Shown: positions 15,611 to 22,751 of the stretch, piece after piece | Layout: each line of letters starts with the position of its first letter | How positions within the stretch are numbered: the stretch's first letter is position 1 | Assembly: GCA_050789255.1 (NCBI GenBank) | Contig: JBOZRQ010000053.1 | Location: 1 to 64,000 of the forward strand | Source of the DNA: JBOZRQ01 sp050789255 | GTDB lineage: Bacteria; Bacillota; Sulfobacillia; Symbiobacteriales; Symbiobacteriaceae | DNA length: 64,000 bases | Direction of reading: 5' to 3' | Notes under the pieces: generated by a model | Databases searched by the model: none | What the model saw: only the letters and a program-made list of their open reading frames with translations | Told to the model about the DNA's origin: nothing | Program-made: the position numbers and the translations under genes

Positions 15611-17188
15611 CTAGTTACGCAGTGCGTCCGAGGTCTGTTTTGCCCGTATCAGCAATTCCTCGAACTTAGAGGCGTAGTAGGCAGGGTTGCTACGGATTAC
15701 TTGGTACAACGTCAGGCGATATTCTTGGGGTGCACTTCTGATCAGGTCCACGAAGAAGGTGGACTCGGCCATCTTCGGCCACGGAACACCATCGATCTCG
15801 ACGAAGTCAGCCATATGGACTGAGAAAGTAGCTACATGCTCAACCATCTCTTCAAATGACGTAAATGCTTTGACGACAGGTTCACCATCAAAATAAACCA
15901 CATAGTGCTGGGGAGCACCAGCCTGGAAGTTGACTTTCTGCTGGACCTCATCGGCAATCACCCGATACGAGGAATCCTCGTACGGCATGTTGCCAATCCG
16001 CAACACCTTCATCTTCCCACCGGCCCACTGGGCCTGCGCCATCTCGTTCAGATAGTGATCCGCATTCTTAGGCCACATGCCCAAGGCATACACCGCTTCA
16101 CCTCTGGGCGTTGTGTAGACGTAGGAGGTATATGCATCCGGCGCCATCTCGAACTGTGTGGGGTCCAACTGATCGAAGGGAACGTCAAGCATCACCCATC
16201 GTCCGTCGAACTGGCGCTGCATAGGAAGGTAAAGCTTCGTCGTGGCCCAGTTCGGGGTGCCCATGACTACTCCCGGATAGATGGCGTGATCCTCGCCGAT
16301 GTAGGTAGGTAGCTCGCCCAACCACGTAACCCACCCCATCTTCTGACGAGCCGGTATGTCACGGTTCAGGATCCGTTCAAACTTCTCACGCGCAGCCGGG
16401 GTCATCCAGACAGCTAGACTGCTGAGGTCGACGTTGGTGCCAGGCTGCCGAACGGCGGCAAGCTCAACCCCCGCAAAGATCACCATATCAGGCCCGTAGG
16501 TCATGGTCTTGTTGATCGCCTGAAGGCTATAGCCCTTGGCCAGCTGAACATCGTGCTCCTGGGGGCTGCCGAGTCGCATGGCCCGGGCGATCATCACCGC
16601 GGCTTGCGCCCGGGTCGCCGTGGCTTCGGGCTGGAAGGTGCCATCGCCCATCCCGTTGATAATGCCGTAGCTGCTGGCCTTCACGATTGCGCCGTGGAAC
16701 GGGTGGCTCGCGGGCACATCGGAGAAGGCGAGTTCCTGACCAGGCGTGAACTTCACTCGCCGGAGATCGACGGCACGGGCGACCATTCGGGCCATCTCGG
16801 CGCGGGTTATGGCCTGGTTCGGCCTAAGCGAGGTCCCGAAGTCGGCGGCCTGGATCACCCCGGTCTGAACGGCCAGGCGCACGACACCCTCATACCAGCC
16901 GCCTGCCACGTCGACGAACGGCAGCGTCAGGGTCACGTCGGGCTCCAGCGAGAAGGCGCGCATGAGGATCGCCGTGAACTCTGCCCGGCTGATATCCGCC
17001 GCGGGGCGGAAGTTGCCCGTATCGTCGCCCTGGAAGACAAGGAACTGGGTGGTCAGCTTCACATCAGCCTGTGCCCACGCCGGGATGGCCGCCTCATCGC
17101 CATAGGCGGTTACGGCCTGCGCCGACCCGGTCAACACCAACGCCCCCAGGATAACCAGGAACAACATCCACCACCGACGCAATACCAT
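15611..17188 (-). CDS. S-layer homology (SLH) domain protein
   Basis: About 525 residues. Signal peptide (RRWWMLFLVILGALVLTGSAQA), then three SLH repeats: about 30-85 (TGNFRPAADISRAEFTAIL), 90-145 (SLRPNQAITRAEMARMVA) and 155-205 (GTFQPEATATRAQAAVMIAR). SLH domains attach proteins to pyruvylated secondary wall polymer. The C-terminal 300 residues are of unknown function with no obvious catalytic motif. ATG 17188 is chosen over 17212 for the GGGGG ribosome site seven bases upstream. It heads an operon with the CARDB protein. Confidence 0.87.
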   Translation of the reverse strand: MVLRRWWMLFLVILGALVLTGSAQAVTAYGDEAAIPAWAQADVKLTTQFLVFQGDDTGNFRPAADISRAEFTAILMRAFSLEPDVTLTLPFVDVAGGWYEGVVRLAVQTGVIQAADFGTSLRPNQAITRAEMARMVARAVDLRRVKFTPGQELAFSDVPASHPFHGAIVKASSYGIINGMGDGTFQPEATATRAQAAVMIARAMRLGSPQEHDVQLAKGYSLQAINKTMTYGPDMVIFAGVELAAVRQPGTNVDLSSLAVWMTPAAREKFERILNRDIPARQKMGWVTWLGELPTYIGEDHAIYPGVVMGTPNWATTKLYLPMQRQFDGRWVMLDVPFDQLDPTQFEMAPDAYTSYVYTTPRGEAVYALGMWPKNADHYLNEMAQAQWAGGKMKVLRIGNMPYEDSSYRVIADEVQQKVNFQAGAPQHYVVYFDGEPVVKAFTSFEEMVEHVATFSVHMADFVEIDGVPWPKMAESTFFVDLIRSAPQEYRLTLYQVIRSNPAYYASKFEELLIRAKQTSDALRN

Positions 17189-17200
17189 TGCTAAGCCCCC

Positions 17201-17240
17201 TTTCACGTTCATCTACTTTTACGTTGAAAAGTTCACGTTG
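17201..17240. promoter_or_regulatory. three TTYACGTT boxes between divergent genes
   Basis: TTTCACGTT (17201), TTTTACGTT (17217) and GTTCACGTT (17231) lie 16 and 14 bases apart just upstream of the SLH gene. They look like binding sites for a regulator of this divergent region; no regulator is identifiable. Confidence 0.4.
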
Positions 17241-17330
17241 GTTCGAATGCCATCCAGGACACCGCCTGCTCAAACTGTTTCGCAACCTCACTCTGACCTG
17301 GGCCGTCTACTGTATCAGGGAGGGGTTGAC

Positions 17331-17810
17331 TTGATCGACCGTGTGCGCGCCGTAAGATGGTACGTGGGCGCCGTGCTTCTGGCCGGCCTGGCCGGACTGG
17401 TCCTGTGGACCTACACCCATCCGCCCCTCAGATCCTTCGGGACCGCGCTGAAGCGGGACTCCTACTGGCGGACCTTCGCCATCGATCTGTCCAACGAGGG
17501 CAGGCGGCCCCTTACTCTGACCGGCATCACAGTGAACGGAGAGCCTATGCAGGCCCCCTTTGCCGTAGCCGCAGCGAACTACCTGGACAGCGAGGTGGCC
17601 AGCAGCGTTCTGATGCGGCTGGAGGAGCGGGGCTACCTCCTGGAAACCGGCCCCGTCCCGGGCTGGCGCATGGCGCCGACCGAGGAGGTTTCTCGCTTCG
17701 CCTATGCCGTGCGTATTCTGAGCAAGCCCGAGTCACCGGCCGCTCAGGTGGTCATCTACTACCGATATTTCGGCCTGCCCATGCGCCTGCAGGTTCAGGA
17801 GCGTCTCTAG
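17331..17810 (+). CDS. hypothetical membrane-anchored protein
   Basis: 159 residues from TTG 17331, chosen because AGGGAGGGG lies just upstream; a longer frame to 17238 has no ribosome site. One N-terminal transmembrane helix (WYVGAVLLAGLAGLVLW) anchors an extracytoplasmic beta-rich domain (SNEGRRPLTLTGITVNGEPM, VVIYYRYFGLPMRLQVQ). Function not recognised. It faces the next gene across a shared hairpin terminator. Confidence 0.65.
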   Translation: MIDRVRAVRWYVGAVLLAGLAGLVLWTYTHPPLRSFGTALKRDSYWRTFAIDLSNEGRRPLTLTGITVNGEPMQAPFAVAAANYLDSEVASSVLMRLEERGYLLETGPVPGWRMAPTEEVSRFAYAVRILSKPESPAAQVVIYYRYFGLPMRLQVQERL

Positions 17811-17854
17811 GGCCACCCGGGACGACAAAAGCGAACCTTGCCGCCCATGACAAA

Positions 17855-17881
17855 AACCCGGTGCCTGCGTGGCACCGGGTT
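17855..17881. terminator. bidirectional terminator
   Basis: Stem AACCCGGTGCC / GGCACCGGGTT with loop TGCGT between two convergent genes. On the minus strand a run of T's follows. Confidence 0.75.
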
Positions 17882-17884
17882 CGC

Positions 17885-19177
17885 TTATGCCTGCGGACGC
17901 TTAACGATCGCGAAGTTGTCCTCCAGCAGCAGCCAGTTCTGTGGGAAGGGCAGCCCCAGCTTCCAGTAGCTGATCCCCCGCAGGCCCAGCTCCCGCAGCA
18001 GGTCGAACTTGGCCTGGATCGACCGGGCATCCTCGAACCAGACCTCGTGCTGCCTGCCCTGCCGGTCATAGTACCGGTACCACGGGGCCTGCGCCCGGTA
18101 GTCGTACTGGATGGCGGCGCCCACCCGGGCCGCCTGGTTCGTGGCCTCCACGGGGCTGAGCGCCCGGGCTGTCGTGCCCTGCACGAAGGGGAGCGTCCAG
18201 TCGTAGCCGTACAGGTTCTGGCCCATCATGATCTTGGAGCCTGGCATTTCGGTGAGGGCGTACTCTAGCACCCGGCGCACCGGACCGATCGGGGAGACCG
18301 CCTGGGCCGGCCCGCCGCTGTAGCCCCACTCGTAGGTCATGATCACCGAGAAGTCGGCGATCTGCCCGTGGGCCCGGTAGTCGTGCGCCATGTACCAGGC
18401 CCCGGCCTGTTCCCTGCTGAGCTTGGGCGCCAGGGCGGTCGACATCAGGTAGCCGGCCCCGTGAATGCGGTCGGCGGCCTTGCGCAGGAAGCGGTTGTAG
18501 CTTTCCCGGGCATTCTCGGGCAGCTTCTCGAAGTCGAAGTGGACGTCGCGGAACCCCCGCGCCGCAGCCTCGGCCAGAATGTTATCCAACAGGCGGTTCT
18601 GTACCGCCTCGTCGGTCATCAGGATCTGGCCCAGTTCAGTGCTGAAGCCCCCCTCCTCGAGGTTGGTGACCACGAGCATGGGGGTGGCGCCATCCTCCCG
18701 GGCGATCTCGGGCAGGGCGTCGAGCGGCGGGGCCTGGAGCGACCCGTCCCGCTGCGCGCGAAAGCTGAACGGGGCGAGGTAGGTCAGGTGGGGCGCCGCC
18801 TCCCGGCTGGCCTCCCGCAACGCCGGGCTGACCGTGCTTCCAAACGGCTCAACATACGCATTTGATTCGGCCCGACGCCGGCGCCGGGGCGGTATGTAGA
18901 GGCGAAGCCCGACGGGAAGGGGTCGGTCAATGGCAAGGCGGTTGACCCGGGCCAGTTCCTGTGCGCTGATGCCGTACTGCAGCCCGATGCGATAGAGGCT
19001 CTCCCCCGGGCTGACCCAGTGAAAGGAGCCGGTAATCGGCACGACCAGCGCCTGGCCGACCACCAGATAGGGCTGCTCCTCCAGCCCGTTGGCGGCCACC
19101 ACGGATGCCGGGGTCACTCCATAATACTGGGAGATTTCGTACAGCGTCTGGCCCGGCTGTACAACGTGGATCTGCAT
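17885..19177 (-). CDS. LysM-GH18 spore cortex/peptidoglycan hydrolase (YaaH/SleL type)
   Basis: 430 residues: two LysM peptidoglycan-binding repeats (1-48 beginning IHVVQPGQTLYEI, and 52-96) and a glycoside hydrolase 18 barrel. The GH18 catalytic motif DVHFDFEKLP is near residue 218, with the last Glu as acid. SleL/YaaH enzymes are N-acetylglucosaminidases that act on cortex fragments during spore germination, and lack a conventional signal peptide, as here. Start ATG has GGGGGAG six bases upstream. This is one of the clearest signs that the host forms endospores. Confidence 0.9.
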   Translation of the reverse strand: MQIHVVQPGQTLYEISQYYGVTPASVVAANGLEEQPYLVVGQALVVPITGSFHWVSPGESLYRIGLQYGISAQELARVNRLAIDRPLPVGLRLYIPPRRRRRAESNAYVEPFGSTVSPALREASREAAPHLTYLAPFSFRAQRDGSLQAPPLDALPEIAREDGATPMLVVTNLEEGGFSTELGQILMTDEAVQNRLLDNILAEAAARGFRDVHFDFEKLPENARESYNRFLRKAADRIHGAGYLMSTALAPKLSREQAGAWYMAHDYRAHGQIADFSVIMTYEWGYSGGPAQAVSPIGPVRRVLEYALTEMPGSKIMMGQNLYGYDWTLPFVQGTTARALSPVEATNQAARVGAAIQYDYRAQAPWYRYYDRQGRQHEVWFEDARSIQAKFDLLRELGLRGISYWKLGLPFPQNWLLLEDNFAIVKRPQA

Positions 19178-19226
19178 GGCTCTCCCCCTGTTCGGCGAGA
19201 TGGAGCCATGGTATTCTGCGCCTCCC

Positions 19227-20426
19227 CTAGGCTGTTACACTGCGCCGACCCAGCCACGCCCGGCCCGCCCAGGCCAGCAGCAAGGCCCCCGCCCCCAGCC
19301 AGTAGGTGGCGTCCAGGCCCAGCCGAGCCGCCAGGGGATATCCCAGGAGCGGTCCGGCGGCGGCGCCGAGGTCGAGCCAGGTGTTGTAGACCGGCACGAA
19401 GCGTCCCGGGGAGCGGCCGGCGAGGTCTCCAGCCCAGGAGTCCAGCATCACCGTAGACCCGGTTCCGGCAGCGAAGAGCACCACCGCCGCCGCTGAAATC
19501 AGCGGGGTGCTGGCGGCGACACTGAGCGTCAGCAGGGCGCCGACAAGCGCCAGGGTAGCAGCGCCGAGCGCCACGCCCCGCCCCCGCTTGTCCGCCCAGT
19601 GGCCGAGCACCGGCCCGATGGCGAGGTCGAGGGCGAACCGGGCGCCGAGAATCAGCCCGGTCACCGTGGCGGCGCTGGCGGCCCCCAGCCGCTCTTTGAT
19701 CAGCAGCCCGAGGGTGCCTGTGACCAGGCCGCTCACCACAAAGTGCAACGTGGCGATGGAGAGGCAGGCCGCAGTCTGAGGGGCCGTGTCCGGCAGCCAG
19801 GTGACGGAGGCTGGTGCAGCCGCCCGGGACTCCTCACGCCCCGGCGCCCCCCAGCGCCCGGCCAGCGCCGGCGGCAGCGAAGCCACGATCGCCCCCGCCG
19901 CGGTAGCCCCGGCGAAAACGAGGGCTGTGGTGGCAAAGCCGATCTTGTCCGCCAGGAAGCCGCCGATGGCGGTCCCCACCACGCTGCCCACCCGTCCGAC
20001 GCCGGAGAAGATGCCCATCAGCTTGCCGCGGCGCCCGGTGGGCGAGTCTGCGAGCACCGCCGCCGTGCCGCCAATGCGCAAGAAGGACCAGCAGAACCCC
20101 CACAGCGCCCGCACGATTAGCAGCGCACCTACCCCGGTGAGCAGCCCGTACCCTGCCGTGGTGGCCGCCGCGAGCCACATGACGCCTGCGAACGCCCAGC
20201 CCCAGCCCACCCGAGGCCCCACCACCCCCGCCAAGGGGTTGGTGAAGAACCGGATCCAGCGATTGACGCTGAGCAGCAGGCCGACTGCGGTGAGGCTGAC
20301 ACCGGCGTCGGCGTAGTAGACCGGGAGGACGGCGTACAGGTAGGAGTCACCGAAGAGCGACAGGGCGACCAGGGCACCGGCGAAGAGAGTACGGTGCATG
20401 CGAACGGCAGGTTGTGTAGCGATCAA
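19227..20426 (-). CDS. MFS transporter
   Basis: 399 residues with about twelve hydrophobic segments and a motif-A-like loop after TM2 (NPLAGVVGPRVG). The second half has the repeated version GPVLGHWADKRGRGVALG. The substrate cannot be told; closest in feel to drug/sugar efflux permeases. Start TTG 20426 with AAGGGGGG seven bases upstream. It is divergent from the DNA alkylation repair-like gene. Confidence 0.88.
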   Translation of the reverse strand: MIATQPAVRMHRTLFAGALVALSLFGDSYLYAVLPVYYADAGVSLTAVGLLLSVNRWIRFFTNPLAGVVGPRVGWGWAFAGVMWLAAATTAGYGLLTGVGALLIVRALWGFCWSFLRIGGTAAVLADSPTGRRGKLMGIFSGVGRVGSVVGTAIGGFLADKIGFATTALVFAGATAAGAIVASLPPALAGRWGAPGREESRAAAPASVTWLPDTAPQTAACLSIATLHFVVSGLVTGTLGLLIKERLGAASAATVTGLILGARFALDLAIGPVLGHWADKRGRGVALGAATLALVGALLTLSVAASTPLISAAAVVLFAAGTGSTVMLDSWAGDLAGRSPGRFVPVYNTWLDLGAAAGPLLGYPLAARLGLDATYWLGAGALLLAWAGRAWLGRRSVTA

Positions 20427-20448
20427 GTTTCGGCCCCCCTTGATTGTG

Positions 20449-20483
20449 AGAAGGTATTCCAGCCCCCGGGGGGAAGAACCTTT
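20449..20483. promoter_or_regulatory. AGAAGGTATTCCAG...GGAAGAACC motif, copy 1
   Basis: AGAAGGTATTCCAG, a GC-rich centre and GGGAAGAACCTTT. The arms AAGGTATTCC and GGGAAGAACCTT are imperfectly complementary. A near copy lies at 21816-21853 upstream of the HAD gene. Confidence 0.5.
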
Positions 20484-20546
20484 ATCGTCACAGCACTAAG
20501 CGCAATCTGAATCGGTTGCGATGAAAAGGGAAGGGAGTGCGAAACG

Positions 20547-21242
20547 ATGGAGTTCGAAACAGTTATGCAGGAACTGGAAGCGCTCGGCAAGGAGCGACTC
20601 AAGAAGACTTACATGAGTAATGGGGCGCACGAGCCCCTCTTCGGCGTGGCTACAGGCGAGATGAAGCCGCTCGCAAGGAAGATCAAGAAGAACCAGCCTT
20701 TGGCCGAGCAGCTTTACGCCACTGGGAACTACGACGCCATGTACTTTGCCGGCGTTATTGCAGACCCAAAGATCATGACCGAGGCGGATTTTGAGCGTTG
20801 GATAGATGCGGCCTATTTTTATATGCTCTCAGATTTTGTGGTTGCCGTGACCTTGGCCGAAACCGAGATTGCGCAGGTCGTTGCCGATAAATGGCTCGCA
20901 AGCGGCGAAGACCTCAGAATGTCGGCAGGCTGGAGTTGTTATTGCTGGCTGCTGGGTAATCGCCCGGACAGTGAGTTCAGCGCAAGCAAGCTCGCCAGCA
21001 TGCTAGATCAGGTGGAGAAGACCATTCACGACTCTCCTGAACGCACGAAATCCGCTATGAGCAATTTCGTTTACACTGTCGCGATCTCGTATGTGCCGCT
21101 CCATCATAAAGCGGTTGAGACCGCCATGGCAGTAGGTCCAGTCGAGATCAGGAAGGGCAAGATGTTGCTTGTTACCGAGAATATAAAGAAGTCCATGGAC
21201 CGAGGGGCACTTGGTTTCAAGCGCAAGTATGTAAGGTGTTAG
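20547..21242 (+). CDS. DNA alkylation repair-family (AlkD-like) protein
   Basis: 231 residues of HEAT-like helices matching the DNA_alkylation family: FGVATGEMKPLARKIKKNQPLAEQLYATGNYDAMYFAG-type blocks near 30-70 and the C-terminal KGKMLLVTENIKKS. AlkD proteins remove bulky or charged alkylpurines without base flipping; the catalytic Asp/Trp/Arg trio cannot be placed with certainty here, and this shorter subfamily may have another role. ATG 20547 has AAGGGAG upstream. Base composition is lower in GC than its neighbours, which hints at transfer. Confidence 0.8.
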   Translation: MEFETVMQELEALGKERLKKTYMSNGAHEPLFGVATGEMKPLARKIKKNQPLAEQLYATGNYDAMYFAGVIADPKIMTEADFERWIDAAYFYMLSDFVVAVTLAETEIAQVVADKWLASGEDLRMSAGWSCYCWLLGNRPDSEFSASKLASMLDQVEKTIHDSPERTKSAMSNFVYTVAISYVPLHHKAVETAMAVGPVEIRKGKMLLVTENIKKSMDRGALGFKRKYVRC

Positions 21243-21294
21243 GGCTGTGAGGAAGGCACAAGCTCCGACGCTGTGTCGGACTGGAAGCGTGACC

Positions 21295-21328
21295 AAACGC
21301 GGCACACCCGAAAAGTGTGCCGCGTTTT
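21295..21328 (+). terminator. terminator of the AlkD-like gene
   Basis: Stem AAACGCGGCACAC / GTGTGCCGCGTTT with loop CCGAAAA, ending TTTTGCC. Confidence 0.85.
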
Positions 21329-21333
21329 GCCGT

Positions 21334-21398
21334 CTATTCCCCCCGAAGCATCTCGACCATCGAGGCGCCGCACCCTGGACCACGGCGTAGCCCAGGCC
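21334..21398 (-). pseudogene. relic of the 3' end of an FtsX-type ABC permease
   Basis: On the minus strand the bases encode GLGYAVVQG and, after a deletion and frame change, GASMVEMLRGE followed by TAG. The intact permease gene ending at 22752 has GLGYAVVQGAALG and ends GASMVEVLR...LRGE, so this is a second, internally deleted copy of its last codons. It abuts the 290-bp repeat at 21399 without a gap. Confidence 0.8.
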
Positions 21399-21690
21399 TT
21401 GCCCTGGGTCGCCGTGCGCGGCCTCGCCCAGCCCAATACTCGCACCAGAATCCTCGAAAGGGCTGCAAGAACGAAGCGGGGCGCGATCACCCAGGGATCT
21501 ATCGAGGTTCCACCACAAATTCCCACCACTCCTCATGCTATGGGAGGAATTTCTCGTGGAATCGGTGAACATCGGGGGCGATGGGGGCAATGAGTTGCCG
21601 TTTTTCGCTTGATCCCGGCCAAAACGCCCGTCTATGACCAAAAACATCGACCTCACGGGGCGAGCAGCCGCTTCAGCCATGCTATTCCAC
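21399..21690. repeat. 290-bp dispersed repeat, copy 1
   Basis: From TTGCCCTGGGTCGCC to CATGCTATTCCAC. It matches 46975-47263 over almost its whole length, in the same orientation, with scattered substitutions and small indels. On the minus strand it contains GTGGGAATTTGTGGTGGAA, and just outside this copy a second GTGGGGAATTTGTAGTGG. No consistent protein is encoded. It fills most of the 640-base gene-free stretch 21243-21884; nothing else but the relic permease and the 21816 motif is seen there. Confidence 0.88.
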
Positions 21691-21815
21691 TACAAATTCC
21701 CCACCATATCGGCTGACATCTGGGAAAAGATTGTGGAACCCAGACTTCCACGATCGCGGGCGAACGCCCACACCCAGCCACGGTTGCAATCAAGTCGCGG
21801 CCCTCCATAAACTTT

Positions 21816-21853
21816 CAGAAGGTATTCCAGTTCTCTGGCGGAAGAACCATTTT
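21816..21853. promoter_or_regulatory. AGAAGGTATTCCAG...GGAAGAACC motif, copy 2
   Basis: CAGAAGGTATTCCAG, centre TTCTCTGGC, then GGAAGAACCATTTT, about 32 bases before the HAD start codon. It matches the motif at 20449-20483 in sequence and orientation. Confidence 0.5.
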
Positions 21854-21884
21854 GATGGCGAAAGACCTGCTGAGGGGGCTATCC

Positions 21885-22616
21885 ATGCCAGTCCGTGCCG
21901 TCTTCTTCGATGCCGGAGACACCCTGGTCCACAAGTGGGTGCTCAAAGCCGAACGGTTTCTCTGGCTCTGCCGCCAGGCTCAGACCCCGGTTCCCGATGA
22001 CCCGATCCTTCAGAGGGAGGGCGCCCGCGCCCAGGAGCGCTACTTCCAGAACCGCCAGCAGCATGAGGACCGCGACAGCCGGGATTGGTTCATCCGGATG
22101 AACCGACTGGGCCTGGAAGGGATGGGCCTTTCCGGGCCTGACCTCGACGCCCTGGCCGCCACCATCCTCGACATTTCCAAGACGCTGCCTCAGCGTAGCG
22201 GTGTCCTTGACCCCGAGGCAATTCCCCTGCTCAAATCGCTCCGGGCCTCCGGCTACCGCCTGGCAATCATCAGCAACTGGGACGGCACGTTGGTCGACAT
22301 CCTGCGCCCCAGCGGGCTCAGCGGCTACTTTGACGCCGTCCTGGATTCGGACGTGGTCGGTAGCCGCAAGCCCGAGGCCCGCATGTTCGAGATCGCCTGC
22401 GCCGCCTGCGGGGTAAGGCCCGAGGAGGCCGTGCACGTGGGCGATTCCCCGGGCGCCGACGTCCTGGGCGCGCTGAAGGCCGGGATCACCCCGGTGCTGC
22501 TCGATCCCCTGGATCTCTTCAGCGAGGGCTACCCCGGCCTTCCCGGTCGCTATGAGCGGATTCAACGACTATCTGAGTTACCTGAGCTCTTAGCCTTCAA
22601 GCAGCGTCAGGGTTAG
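21885..22616 (+). CDS. HAD-superfamily hydrolase
   Basis: 243 residues with all four HAD motifs: motif I FFDAGDTLVH (second Asp replaced by Gly-Asp spacing typical of the family), motif II ISNWDGT, motif III Lys in SRKPEARMFE and motif IV HVGDSPGADVLGA. Probably a small-molecule phosphatase of the HDHD3/YjjG type; substrate unknown. ATG 21885 is chosen over 21852 for GAGGGGG six bases upstream. Confidence 0.88.
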   Translation: MPVRAVFFDAGDTLVHKWVLKAERFLWLCRQAQTPVPDDPILQREGARAQERYFQNRQQHEDRDSRDWFIRMNRLGLEGMGLSGPDLDALAATILDISKTLPQRSGVLDPEAIPLLKSLRASGYRLAIISNWDGTLVDILRPSGLSGYFDAVLDSDVVGSRKPEARMFEIACAACGVRPEEAVHVGDSPGADVLGALKAGITPVLLDPLDLFSEGYPGLPGRYERIQRLSELPELLAFKQRQG

Positions 22617-22669
22617 CCGACTGGGACAAGTGGGGTCGAAACGAACTGTAGGAGCAGATTTTCCAAAGT

Positions 22670-22701
22670 AACATGCCCGCCAGTTAACTGGCGGGCATGT
22701 T
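22670..22701. terminator. bidirectional palindromic terminator
   Basis: Perfect 14-bp stem AACATGCCCGCCAG / CTGGCGGGCATGTT with loop TTAA, between the HAD gene and the convergent permease gene. Confidence 0.8.
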
Positions 22702-22751
22702 GTACTGGTGGGGGCTTTTGCTCGTCGCGAGGAGCAAGGTGCCCAGATGGC

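Noticed and set aside
21239..21680. Minus-strand ORFs through repeat copy 1
   Set aside because: The frame is not kept in copy 2 and part of the translation comes from the relic permease.
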